The translations under genes were made by a program, and so were the position numbers. Positions 10,262-18,172 of a stretch of DNA of 52,441 nucleotides are shown piece by piece. Each line of letters opens with the position of its first letter. The stretch's first letter is position 1. A model generated the notes under the pieces. The model did not search any database, was not told where the DNA came from, and saw nothing but the letters and a program-made list of their open reading frames with translations. The stretch covers positions 1 to 52,441 of the forward strand of contig JAJFUB010000070.1 of NCBI GenBank assembly GCA_021372615.1, written 5' to 3'. The DNA is from a bacterium (GTDB lineage: Bacteria; Armatimonadota; Zipacnadia; Zipacnadales; UBA11051).

Positions 10262-12480
10262 GTGAACACCACCTTGTCGTGGTCGTTCCACGAGAAGAAA
10301 TGTCTCCTGAGGCTCTCCGCCAGCATGTTGCTCATGTACGGGCTCTTGTCCCCGGGCGAGTTGACGAACACGTTCATCAGCTTGCCGGTCGCCGGGTCTA
10401 TGGAGATGCGGACGGAGTAGCGAGCGATCTGGCTCGGGTCGCTCCGCGGGCGCGGGACCATCACGAAGGTGTTGGCTTCCTTGCCGCCCACGGCGATGCG
10501 GGGTGCTTCCGGCGTGGCCCCGCGCTTGGTGTAGACGTACCAGCCCTGCATCTTCTCATACTGGCCATCGTCAATGAGCTTGTTAACGAAGTTGACGTAG
10601 GCTTCCTGGGCCTTCACCAGGTCGCCGCCCGGGTCGCGCATCGTCTTCTCAATGCCCGTGAGGGTCTTCGTGTAGTCAGGCCGGTCGGCCATGGTCTCCG
10701 AGACCGACCGGAAGGGCGTCCGATGCCCCGATTTGAGTTCGGTCAGGTGGGTCCAGATGTGGTAGCCCTTCTCGCCCAGGAAGAAGATGGGGTCGCCGAC
10801 GGTGTCGCCTTCGAGGTTGTAGTACCGCTCCGTCCCGTCGGCTGACTTGCGGATGGCCACCTGCCGGTTCTTGTACACCACGAAGGGAGCGTCCTTGGGC
10901 TTTCCCTTGAAGTCCCCGACGATGGCGTACTCGGCGTCGGCCACCTCGACCTTCTCGCCGCCGGCCAGTTGCTTCTGCTGTCGGCCGTTCAACTGGAATG
11001 ACTTGCCGCCGAACTTCTGGGACACCTCGGGCGGGATCGCCCCCTCATCCACGCCTGCCGCCGGCACCGCTCGGGCGGAGTTCGCCGAGAAGGTGCGGAT
11101 GCCCTGCAGTCCGAGATTGGCCACGGCGCACAGGTTGGCGACGTGCTGGTCCCAGGTCAGGGGGTTCGTGCCATCCGTACCCATGTGGTAGATGGCGTTG
11201 CCCTCGATGCAGGTGCACAGCACCGCGCTGATCCACTTGCCGACATAGGGGATGCAGGTGAGCGCGTTGAGCGCGACCTCGCCCAGGTCGTCGGAGGTGC
11301 AGGCCAAGTAGGCGGTGTACAGTAGCCCGCCGGTGGTGTATACGTCGCCGATGCGCAGGGCGGTGGAGACGACGAACCAGGCGTAGTCGTCGGTGATGGC
11401 CTCGGTCGTCTGCCAGTAGGGCATGACGAAGGTCGTGATGTCCGCGCCCTTGTACTGGGGCGGCGTCGGCACAGTGTCACTGATGGGGCCGAGCAGCGGG
11501 TATGGAGGTTGCTGCCACTGGATCTTGAAGGGGTTGGCGCCGCGCTGGACGATCCAGTCCGCCCACCACCCGAAAGCCTTCAGACGGTTCTTCTGGCCGT
11601 CGTTGAGGACCAGGCAGCGGTCAATGTGCGCCCGGATGAGGCCCTGGCACTCCAGCCAGACGCTGGCGGCCATGACGGAAGCCTGCTGGTACGAGAAGGG
11701 CCCAGTGGGCGGGGCGAGCGGGTCGAGCGAGGGGGCACTGGCCAGATCACGAGCCGCCTTCAGCTTGGCCCCCAGCAGGTCCAGGTACTTGTCAATCGCG
11801 GCGGGGTTGATCGGCGGGTCGGCGGGGAGCTTCTCCTCTGCCTGTGCGCCGTACACCCCCCGGGCGGCGAAGTCCTCGTGTACCCGCCGAGCCATGGCCT
11901 TGACCGCCGCCACGCCCTCGCTGATGTAGGCATCATCCTCAGCCTTGCCCAGCGGCAACCCCCGGCGCCATCCCACCTTGAGCTGCACGTTGCCGCACAG
12001 AATGCGGGCTTCCGGCTTGAACGTCATGCCGGCATAGCCGGCTCCCGCCGAGGTGGTCATGAACTGCTGGAGCTTCTGCTCCTTTTCATTGTCACGCTTG
12101 AGGTACTCGTCGAAGTTGCTCTTGGACGCCTCGGGGCTGAGGAAGATGGTAGTGACGACCGACCACCCGACCTTGCCCTCTGGGGTGTTGAGGGTGTCGT
12201 CACTGTAGACCCACCATTCAGGCTGGTTGTGCCATACGTCACCGATGGTGACGCCGTAGTTGGCCATCCACTCCGGCACCCCCACACTGAACCCCATCTC
12301 CCGCAGGATCGTCCGGGCCTTATCGGCCTGCTGCCTGGCGTCGTCCTTGCTGATCGTCGCGGGGTCGTCCACGGCCGCGGCCGGGGTCAGGGCGAGGCAG
12401 AGCCCTGCCAGCAGTGCCACGGCAAGCTGGCAGAGACAGAACGGGGCACGACGCGGCTGGGCGAGGGCCGGGGTTCGCAT
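10219..12480 (-). CDS. Secreted protein of unknown function, tandem paralog B
   Basis: 753-residue protein with a clear Sec signal peptide (basic start, then LAVALLAGLCLALTPAAA). I recognise no family. It is collinear over its whole length with the upstream neighbour, sharing blocks such as LAPPTGPFSY, WLECQGLIRAHID, LKAFGWW, GGKSFQL, GDPIFFLGE and KLIDDG-YEKMQG. Cysteines in CGN, CQG, ACTS, LCT and FTCP are shared and could form disulfides. A hydrophobic central stretch (about residues 370-420) contains LTCIPYVGKWISAVLC. The C-terminal part carries RISIDPATGKLMNVFV. The ATG at 12480 was chosen because a conserved 12-base leader element sits at the same distance in both paralogs; a GTG at 12513 would add 11 residues. 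It overlaps the next gene. Confidence 0.8.
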   Translation of the reverse strand: MRTPALAQPRRAPFCLCQLAVALLAGLCLALTPAAAVDDPATISKDDARQQADKARTILREMGFSVGVPEWMANYGVTIGDVWHNQPEWWVYSDDTLNTPEGKVGWSVVTTIFLSPEASKSNFDEYLKRDNEKEQKLQQFMTTSAGAGYAGMTFKPEARILCGNVQLKVGWRRGLPLGKAEDDAYISEGVAAVKAMARRVHEDFAARGVYGAQAEEKLPADPPINPAAIDKYLDLLGAKLKAARDLASAPSLDPLAPPTGPFSYQQASVMAASVWLECQGLIRAHIDRCLVLNDGQKNRLKAFGWWADWIVQRGANPFKIQWQQPPYPLLGPISDTVPTPPQYKGADITTFVMPYWQTTEAITDDYAWFVVSTALRIGDVYTTGGLLYTAYLACTSDDLGEVALNALTCIPYVGKWISAVLCTCIEGNAIYHMGTDGTNPLTWDQHVANLCAVANLGLQGIRTFSANSARAVPAAGVDEGAIPPEVSQKFGGKSFQLNGRQQKQLAGGEKVEVADAEYAIVGDFKGKPKDAPFVVYKNRQVAIRKSADGTERYYNLEGDTVGDPIFFLGEKGYHIWTHLTELKSGHRTPFRSVSETMADRPDYTKTLTGIEKTMRDPGGDLVKAQEAYVNFVNKLIDDGQYEKMQGWYVYTKRGATPEAPRIAVGGKEANTFVMVPRPRSDPSQIARYSVRISIDPATGKLMNVFVNSPGDKSPYMSNMLAESLRRHFFSWNDHDKVVFTCPELKVLMGEQQQ

Positions 12481-12498
12481 CTGTAGCACGCTCCCTGA

Positions 12499-12510
12499 CG
12501 GCGGAATGGG
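12499..12510 (-). promoter_or_regulatory. Leader element shared by the two paralogs (copy B)
   Basis: On the coding strand it reads CCCATTCCGCCG and lies 18 bases before the ATG at 12480. The same 12 bases occur at the identical distance before the other paralog. It is either a remnant of the gene duplication or a retained 5'-UTR signal; its function is unknown. Confidence 0.5.
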
Positions 12511-12621
12511 CACCTACACATGCGCAAATGGGAGGACGCGCCGCACAGCCCCGGGCCCCCCCCGAGAGCCGTCGGCGACCATCACAGCCTGCTTTGCCGG
12601 GCGTCGCGCCCGCACACACCG

Positions 12622-14841
12622 TCAGGGCGTCCCGAGAGCGCCCAGGAGGGCCTTGAGGTCCGGGCAGGTGAAGATCACCTTGTCGCAGTCGTTCCAGGCA
12701 TAGAAGTGCTTCTTGAGGCTCTCGGCTAGCATCTCGCTCATGAAGATCTCGGTCGGCTTCTTCGGCGTGATGACGAAGACATTCATGAGCTTCCCGGTCC
12801 CCGGGTCAATGGAGATGCGGATCGGGTAGTGCGTCACCTGGCCGGGGTCGGTCGTCGGGCGCGGCACCCGGATGAAGGTGTTCGCCTCTGCATTGCCCAC
12901 GGGGATGCGCGGCGAAGTCGGCGTGGCGCCCTGCTTGGTGTACTGGTAGAAGCCCTGCATCTTCTCGTATGAGCCATCGTCAATGAGCTTGTTGACGAAC
13001 CCGATATACGAGTCCTGCGCCGCCTTGAGGTTGCCCTGCGGGTCGCGGAAGGTCTTCTCGACGTCCTTGAGCGTACCCAGGTATTCGGGGCTCTCGTCCA
13101 TGACACCCTTGACCGAGGGGAAGCCGGTCTTGTGACCACTCTTGATCTCCGTCAGGTGCGACCAGACGTGGTAGCCCCGCTCACCCAGGAAGAAGATCGG
13201 GTCTCCCAGCGTGTCGCCGTTGAGGGCGAAGTAGCGCTCGTTGCCGTCCGTGTCCTTCAGGATGGCCACAGTGCGCTTCTCGTAGCCGACGAGCCCCTGG
13301 GCGGTCTTCCCCTGGTAGGGGCCGACCACGGCGTAGTCCGCGTCGGCCACCTCCACCTCGAGGCCCCCCGGCAGTTGCTTCTTCTGGCGGGCGCCCAACT
13401 GGAAGGACTTCCCGCCAAACCTCTGGGCGACCTCGGGCGGGATGTTGCCGTCGTCAATGCCGGCCGCCGGGTTGGCCCGCGTGGCGTTCGGCCGGAAGGT
13501 GCGGTAGGCCTGCAGGCCCGTGAGAGCCACCCCACAGATGTTCGCCGCGTGCTGGTCCCAGGTCAGCGGGTTCGTGCCGTCAGTAGCGAGGCGGTAGACG
13601 GCGTTTGCCTCCACGTACGTGCACAGCGCGGCGCCGATCCACTTGCCGATGTGGGGGATGGAGGTGAGCCCTGCCATCGCCACCTCAGCGAGGCTGTTGG
13701 AGGTACACGCGAGGTAGGCGGTGTATAGCAGGCCACCGGTGTAGTAGATGTCGCCAAAGCGGAGGGCGGTGGAGGCGGTAGCCCAGGCGTAGTCGTCGGT
13801 GATGGCCTCGGTGGTGCCCCAGTAGGGCATGACGAAGGTCGTGATGTCCTCGCCCTTGTACTGCGGCGGCGTCGGCACGGTCTGGGCGATGGGGCCGAAT
13901 AGCGGGTATGGGGGCTCAGTCCACTGGATGCGGAACGGGTGGGCCCCGCGCTGGACGATGAAGTCCACCCACCAGCCGAAGGCCTTCAGGCGCTGCTTCT
14001 GCGCCTCGGTTAGCAGCAGGCGCTTATCTATGTGCGCTCGAATGAGCCCCTGACACTCCAGCCAGACGGTCTGAGCCATCATGGCAGCCTGTTCGTACGA
14101 GAAGGGGCCGGTGGGGGGCGCGAGCGGGTCGAGGTTGGGGGCGCTGGCCAGCTCGCGTGAGGCCTTGAGCTTGGCGGCGAGGAGATCCAGGTAGGCGTCT
14201 ATGGCAGCCGACGGGATGGGCGGGTCGAGGTCACGCGCCGGCCCCGCCACCGCCCGACAGAAGCCCTTGGCCACGAAAGCGTCGTGTACCCGCAGGGCCA
14301 TCTGCTTGACCGCGGTGAGGCCTTCCTCGCGAGTGGCCTCGATGGCGTTCACGCCCTCCGGGACGCCCTTCTTCCAGCGCAGGCGGAACTCGGTGTTGCC
14401 GCAGAGGAACCAGGCGTTGTGGAAGTACATGACGCCGGCGTGTCCCTCGCCGGCGCACGTGGTCATGAACCGCTGTACGTCGTCCTTGCTGTCACTCACG
14501 GAGCGCTGGTAGCGGTCGCGTGCGTCCGCCGCCCGCAAGGATACCTGCACCACCACGTCCCACGCCACCTCGCCGACCTTCACGCCCGAGGCGAGGTCAC
14601 CGGGGCTGGTGGCGTACCAGCTCGGCATCTCGCGCTGTTGCCCGTTGACGGTGAGGGTGAACCTGGGGTACCACTGAGGCGGGCCCATGGGGAAGCCCAG
14701 GGGTTTGAGGATGTCGCAGGCCGCGACGACTTGCTGCCGGGCCTCGTCCTTGGTCAGATCGGCGGCGTCGGCCGGCGGCAGCCCACCCACAATGTACAGC
14801 ACCAGAGCCAAGACGAGTACGTTCGGACGATGGTCACACAT
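12622..14841 (-). CDS. Secreted protein of unknown function, tandem paralog A
   Basis: 739-residue paralog of the downstream gene, with its own signal peptide (VLVLALVLYIVGGLPPADA). The same block order is present: a small N-terminal domain starting LTKDEARQQ, FMTTCAGEGHAG, WKKGVPEG, LAPPTGPFSYEQA, ECQGLIRAHIDK, FVMPYWGTTEAITDDYAW, a hydrophobic centre with IPHIGKWIGAALC, NPLTWDQHAAN, FGGKSFQLGARQKK, and a C-terminal RISIDPGTGKLMNVFV with FTCPDLKALLG. It is presumably exported. I cannot assign a function. The centre (small hydrophobic helices, then a D-G-T-N-P-L-T-W-D-Q motif) faintly recalls linker domains of polymorphic toxins, but this is speculative. It starts 60 bases after the HtrA-like gene. 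The ATG at 14841 was preferred over a GTG at 14877. Confidence 0.8.
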   Translation of the reverse strand: MCDHRPNVLVLALVLYIVGGLPPADAADLTKDEARQQVVAACDILKPLGFPMGPPQWYPRFTLTVNGQQREMPSWYATSPGDLASGVKVGEVAWDVVVQVSLRAADARDRYQRSVSDSKDDVQRFMTTCAGEGHAGVMYFHNAWFLCGNTEFRLRWKKGVPEGVNAIEATREEGLTAVKQMALRVHDAFVAKGFCRAVAGPARDLDPPIPSAAIDAYLDLLAAKLKASRELASAPNLDPLAPPTGPFSYEQAAMMAQTVWLECQGLIRAHIDKRLLLTEAQKQRLKAFGWWVDFIVQRGAHPFRIQWTEPPYPLFGPIAQTVPTPPQYKGEDITTFVMPYWGTTEAITDDYAWATASTALRFGDIYYTGGLLYTAYLACTSNSLAEVAMAGLTSIPHIGKWIGAALCTYVEANAVYRLATDGTNPLTWDQHAANICGVALTGLQAYRTFRPNATRANPAAGIDDGNIPPEVAQRFGGKSFQLGARQKKQLPGGLEVEVADADYAVVGPYQGKTAQGLVGYEKRTVAILKDTDGNERYFALNGDTLGDPIFFLGERGYHVWSHLTEIKSGHKTGFPSVKGVMDESPEYLGTLKDVEKTFRDPQGNLKAAQDSYIGFVNKLIDDGSYEKMQGFYQYTKQGATPTSPRIPVGNAEANTFIRVPRPTTDPGQVTHYPIRISIDPGTGKLMNVFVITPKKPTEIFMSEMLAESLKKHFYAWNDCDKVIFTCPDLKALLGALGTP

Positions 14842-14859
14842 TCGCGATACACCCCCAGG

Positions 14860-14871
14860 CGGCGGAATGGG
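14860..14871 (-). promoter_or_regulatory. Leader element shared by the two paralogs (copy A)
   Basis: CCCATTCCGCCG on the coding strand, 18 bases before the ATG at 14841, matching the copy before paralog B in both sequence and spacing. The flanking bases differ, which argues that this short stretch has been kept. Confidence 0.5.
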
Positions 14872-14900
14872 TACCACACTGGCGAAGCGCGGGATACCGC

Positions 14901-16037
14901 CTAGCCGCCCCTGAACCCCGGGTGGCGGCCGGCAACCATCGGGACCTGCACTTGCTGAGCGTCGCGCTGGATGCTCAGGGTGATCGTCTCGCCGATCTTG
15001 CGCTTGAGGATCTCGTCGCGCAACTGGTCCGGGCCCTGCACCTTGGCGCCGTTGACGGCCAGCACGACGTCACGGGGGCGCACCCCGGCGCGAAAGGCCG
15101 GGCTGTTGCGGTCCAGGCCCGCCACCAGCACGCCCGCGGGCGTGGACAGCCCGAAGTACTGCGCCAGGCCCGGACTGTTGGCGATCATGCCCTCTTCTTC
15201 CAGGCCGATGTAGGGCCCTCCGTACGTCAGGTAGTACAGCACACGCTTGGCGGAGTTGATCGGGATGGCGAAGCCGATGCCGACGGTGGCGCCGGTCGGG
15301 GAGAAGATCATGTAGTTGATGCCCACGACCTGGCCCGCCAGGTTGATGAGTGGCCCGCCGCTGTTGCCCGTGTTGATGGCCGCGTCGGTCTGGATGACGT
15401 TCTGGTAGCGGTCGCGGGATACCGAGCGGTAGCCCATGGCGCTGACGACGCCCACGGTCACCGTGTGCTCGTAGTCATACGGGTTGCCGATGGCGATGGC
15501 CCATTCGCCGACCTGAAGCTTGTCGCTGTCGCCCAGCGTGGCGCTGCGCAGGTCGCTCGGGGGATTGACCAGCTCGATGACGGCGATGTCCGAGACGTCG
15601 CTGGCGCCAGCCAGGCGGCCCTGCATCTCGCGGCCGTCGGTGAGCTTGACGACCAACTTGTCGGCGCCGCCGGCGACGTGGTTGTTGGTGAGCACCAACT
15701 GCCGCCCCCCGTGGTTGAAGACGAAGCCGGAGCCGATGGCGACCTGCTCCTGGGGCTGGCCGCCAAAGAGGTAGTGCATGGGGTCCATCGGCGCGGCCTG
15801 GGCGGCAATGACCTTCACGACCGAAGGACCGGCCGTCTTGACCGCGCGCACGATGGCGCTACTCTCGCTCTGGACTTCGAGCTTCGAGGTGGGACCGGAG
15901 GCAGGCAGCGGCTCAGTGACCGTCACGCGCGGCGCCGCGCGCCGGCTGACGAGATACCCCCCCAGGCCGCCGCCGATCAGCCCGAATACCAGGGCAATCA
16001 GGACGACGCACCCCACACCCGCACCTCGCCTGTCCAT
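14901..16037 (-). CDS. HtrA/DegP-like trypsin-family serine protease with PDZ domain
   Basis: 378-residue membrane-anchored HtrA-type protease. An N-terminal transmembrane helix (VVLIALVFGLIGGGLGGYLV) is followed by a chymotrypsin-fold domain with the full catalytic triad: H120 in LTNNHVAG, D150 in SDVSDIAV and S226 in NTGNSGGPL. A single PDZ domain follows (about residues 265-365) with GVLVAGLDRNSPAFRAGVRP. Such proteins degrade or refold misfolded envelope proteins. It heads the run encoding two large secreted paralogs and a repeat-linker protein, so it may process or quality-control them (inference). The ATG at 16037 has GAGGTGG upstream; an upstream start at 16058 lacks support. Confidence 0.93.
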   Translation of the reverse strand: MDRRGAGVGCVVLIALVFGLIGGGLGGYLVSRRAAPRVTVTEPLPASGPTSKLEVQSESSAIVRAVKTAGPSVVKVIAAQAAPMDPMHYLFGGQPQEQVAIGSGFVFNHGGRQLVLTNNHVAGGADKLVVKLTDGREMQGRLAGASDVSDIAVIELVNPPSDLRSATLGDSDKLQVGEWAIAIGNPYDYEHTVTVGVVSAMGYRSVSRDRYQNVIQTDAAINTGNSGGPLINLAGQVVGINYMIFSPTGATVGIGFAIPINSAKRVLYYLTYGGPYIGLEEEGMIANSPGLAQYFGLSTPAGVLVAGLDRNSPAFRAGVRPRDVVLAVNGAKVQGPDQLRDEILKRKIGETITLSIQRDAQQVQVPMVAGRHPGFRGG

Positions 16038-16051
16038 GAGCCACCTCGCTG

Positions 16052-16115
16052 AAGGCAAAGAGAGAAGACAGAAGAGAGAAGAGGGAAGACGGAACGGGAA
16101 AGGGACGACGGAGGC
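16052..16115. other. Polypurine tract between ribH and the HtrA-like gene
   Basis: About 64 bases on the plus strand are almost only A and G, with GAAGACAGAAGAGAGAAGAG as its core. It corresponds to a pyrimidine-rich leader just upstream of the minus-strand HtrA-like gene. It could favour unusual DNA structure or be simple-sequence drift. No gene is seen in 16038-16172. Confidence 0.6.
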
Positions 16116-16172
16116 CGTCAGCGCTCGTGCGCCACTGACCGGCCGGGCCGGTTGCCTGTCTCGTCAGTCCTC

Positions 16173-16640
16173 CTACGCGCCGAGGCGCTTGAGCAGGTTG
16201 GCCATCTCGATGGCGGCCAGGGCCGCTTCGGCGCCGCGGTTGGACAGCTTGACACCGGCGCGCTCGATGGCCTGCTCGATCGTGTCGGTCGTGATGACCC
16301 CGAAGATGATCGGCACGCCGGTCTGCAGCATCGTCTGGCCGATGCCCTTGGCCGACTCGCCGGCGACATAGTCAAAGTGGGGCGTGCCGCCGCGGATGAC
16401 CGCGCCCAGGGCAATGACGGCGTCGTACTTGCCGCTCTCAGCCAGCTTCTTGGCGACCAGGGGGATCTCAAAAGCCCCCGGGACCCAGAAGTTGTCGACG
16501 TTGTCGAGGCTGCCGCCATGGCGCGCGATGGCGTCATGCGCCCCGTCGAGCAAGCGGCGGGTGATGAGATCGTTGAAGCGGCTGATGACGATGCCGAACT
16601 TCAGTCCGGCAGCTTCGAGTGTGCCCTCGTAGTTGCTCAT
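16173..16640 (-). CDS. ribH: 6,7-dimethyl-8-ribityllumazine synthase
   Basis: 155-residue RibH, which condenses 3,4-dihydroxy-2-butanone 4-phosphate with 5-amino-6-ribitylaminouracil in the penultimate step of riboflavin synthesis. Conserved segments: [37 protein letters not shown] and [11 protein letters not shown]. It contains the catalytic His in the HFD motif. The length is normal for a capsid-forming lumazine synthase. The ATG has GGAAGGA upstream. It is the last gene of the rib run and lies 84 bases after ribBA. Confidence 0.97.
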   Translation of the reverse strand: MSNYEGTLEAAGLKFGIVISRFNDLITRRLLDGAHDAIARHGGSLDNVDNFWVPGAFEIPLVAKKLAESGKYDAVIALGAVIRGGTPHFDYVAGESAKGIGQTMLQTGVPIIFGVITTDTIEQAIERAGVKLSNRGAEAALAAIEMANLLKRLGA

Positions 16641-16724
16641 GTCGTGATGTCCTTCCCCGTTGGGCTCATGCGGGCGCCACTGCCCCGCCGTCCGCCTCAG
16701 GATGTACGTGCCGTGCCGGTCCGT

Positions 16725-17981
16725 CTACGCCCCAGCCTTCCCCGCCTCACCGTTCCCCGTTTCCGCCTCTCCCGTTCCCGCCGTCTCCGTCAACAGGTGC
16801 CCCATCTTGTCCCGCTTGGTCAGCAAGTACCGCAGGTTGTACTCATTGCTCGGGCATTCCAGCGGCACGCGCTCGACGACCTCCAGCCCGTAGCCCGCCA
16901 TGGCGGCGTACTTCTTGGGGTTGTTGGTCATCAGGCGCATCTTCGTGAGGCCCAGGTCGGCCAGCACCTGCGCCCCCAGGCCGTAGTCCCGCAGGTCCGG
17001 CGGGAAGCCGAGGGCCTCGTTGGCCTCGACCGTATCCAGCCCCTCCTCCTGCAGGTGGTAGGCCCGTATCTTGTTCGCCAGACCGATGCCCCGTCCCTCG
17101 TGGCTGGGGATGTAGACGACGACTCCACAGCCCGCTTCGGCGATCATCGTCAGCGCCACCGAGAGCTGCCAGCCGCAATCGCACTTGCGCGAGCCCAGGA
17201 TGTCTCCGGTCACACAGCCGGAGTGGACGCGCACCAGCGGAGCCTCGCACGTCGCCGGGTCGCCCTTGACGATCGCCACATAGTCGGCGCCGTCCAGGAC
17301 GCTGGTGTAGATGATGATGTCGAAATCGCCGAAAACGGTGGGCAGGAAGGCCTGTGCCTGGCGTTCCACGAGGCGCTCGCCGCGGCGCCGCACGCGGATG
17401 ACGTCGGCGATGGAGACCATCGGCAGGTCGTGGCGGTCGGCGAACTCGCGCAGCTCCGCCAGGTGGGCCGGCTCGCCGGTGTCAGTCAGGACGCGGCAGG
17501 TTACCCCCGCGGGATACAGGCCGGCCAGCCGCGTGAGGTCCACGGCGGCCTCGGTATGCGCGGCCCGCACAAGCGTGCCGCCCGGCGCCGCCCGGATGGG
17601 CAACACATGGCCCGGCCGCAGCAGGTCGCGCGGGGTCGTCTCCTCGGCGACCAGGGCGCGGATGGTCGTGGCCTTGCCGGCCGCGCTGTCATCGCCCCCC
17701 GCGCGGGCGTCCACCGACACGGCGAAGGCGGCGCGCTCACCGTCGTCGTCCCAACTGTCGGAGACCATCGGCGGCAGGTCAAGCTCCGTCAGGCGCTCGG
17801 CCGTCAGCGCCACGGCCATCGTGCCGCGCGCCTGGAGCATCATGAAGTTGAGCTGCTCGGCCGAAGCGGCCCCGGCGGAGAGCAGCAGATCACCGGTCGT
17901 GTCGGGCTCGTCGTCGTCTATGACGATGACGAACCCGCCGTCGCGGAGCGTGCTCAGGATGTGGTCGAGATCGGTAGTCAT
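16725..17981 (-). CDS. ribBA: RibBA-type protein: GTP cyclohydrolase II with degenerate DHBP synthase domain
   Basis: 418-residue two-domain protein. The C-terminal GTP cyclohydrolase II half looks intact: zinc cysteines in HSGCVTGDILGSRKCDCGWQL, EGRGIGL, and DLRDYGLGAQ then TNNPKK. It should open GTP for riboflavin synthesis. The N-terminal half has the DHBP synthase fold but lacks key residues: the usual D-R-E-N-E-G-D loop is E-P-D-T-T-G-D (residues 25-31), and the C-E of the normal G-V-I-C-E motif is C-R163. HTEAAVDL is kept. The DHBP synthase activity is therefore doubtful, and another source of ribose-5-phosphate-derived DHBP would be needed. The gene lies between ribE and ribH. Confidence 0.9.
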   Translation of the reverse strand: MTTDLDHILSTLRDGGFVIVIDDDEPDTTGDLLLSAGAASAEQLNFMMLQARGTMAVALTAERLTELDLPPMVSDSWDDDGERAAFAVSVDARAGGDDSAAGKATTIRALVAEETTPRDLLRPGHVLPIRAAPGGTLVRAAHTEAAVDLTRLAGLYPAGVTCRVLTDTGEPAHLAELREFADRHDLPMVSIADVIRVRRRGERLVERQAQAFLPTVFGDFDIIIYTSVLDGADYVAIVKGDPATCEAPLVRVHSGCVTGDILGSRKCDCGWQLSVALTMIAEAGCGVVVYIPSHEGRGIGLANKIRAYHLQEEGLDTVEANEALGFPPDLRDYGLGAQVLADLGLTKMRLMTNNPKKYAAMAGYGLEVVERVPLECPSNEYNLRYLLTKRDKMGHLLTETAGTGEAETGNGEAGKAGA

Positions 17982-18006
17982 GGTGATAGAAGGAAACGAA
18001 TCAACC

Positions 18007-18170
18007 GCGTCCCACCCCCTACCCCCTCCCTAAGGGGGGGGGCCATGTACGCCCGGTTGGCGGATGCCCCGGCCCCGTCGTCGCAGCGGATGCCCCGATC
18101 GCGTCGTCGAAACCAGTAGCCAGTCTGACTGATCCCCCTCCCTTCAGGGAGGGGGTAGGGGGTGGGACGC
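18007..18170. repeat. Perfect 25-bp inverted repeat with 114-base centre, inside rib operon
   Basis: The arms at 18007-18031 and 18146-18170 are exact reverse complements, beginning GCGTCCCACCCCCTACCCCC on the plus strand. Each arm also continues into a smaller local hairpin (CCCTCCC with GGGAGGG or G-runs). The element fills almost the whole ribBA-ribE spacer and holds no gene. It resembles a miniature mobile element or a pair of dispersed palindromes in opposite orientation. Confidence 0.85.
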
Positions 18171-18172
18171 CG

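Noticed and set aside
8924-10420. Long plus-strand open frame of 498 codons opposite the repeat-linker gene
   Set aside because: Its composition is Arg/Gly/Ala low complexity, it has no motif, and the minus strand has a signal peptide, ribosome site and repeat periodicity that fit a real protein.
12622-14841. Polymorphic toxin assignment for the paralogs
   Set aside because: Only a vague resemblance in the hydrophobic centre. There is no recognisable toxin C-terminus and no immunity gene, and both copies keep the same C-terminal domain.
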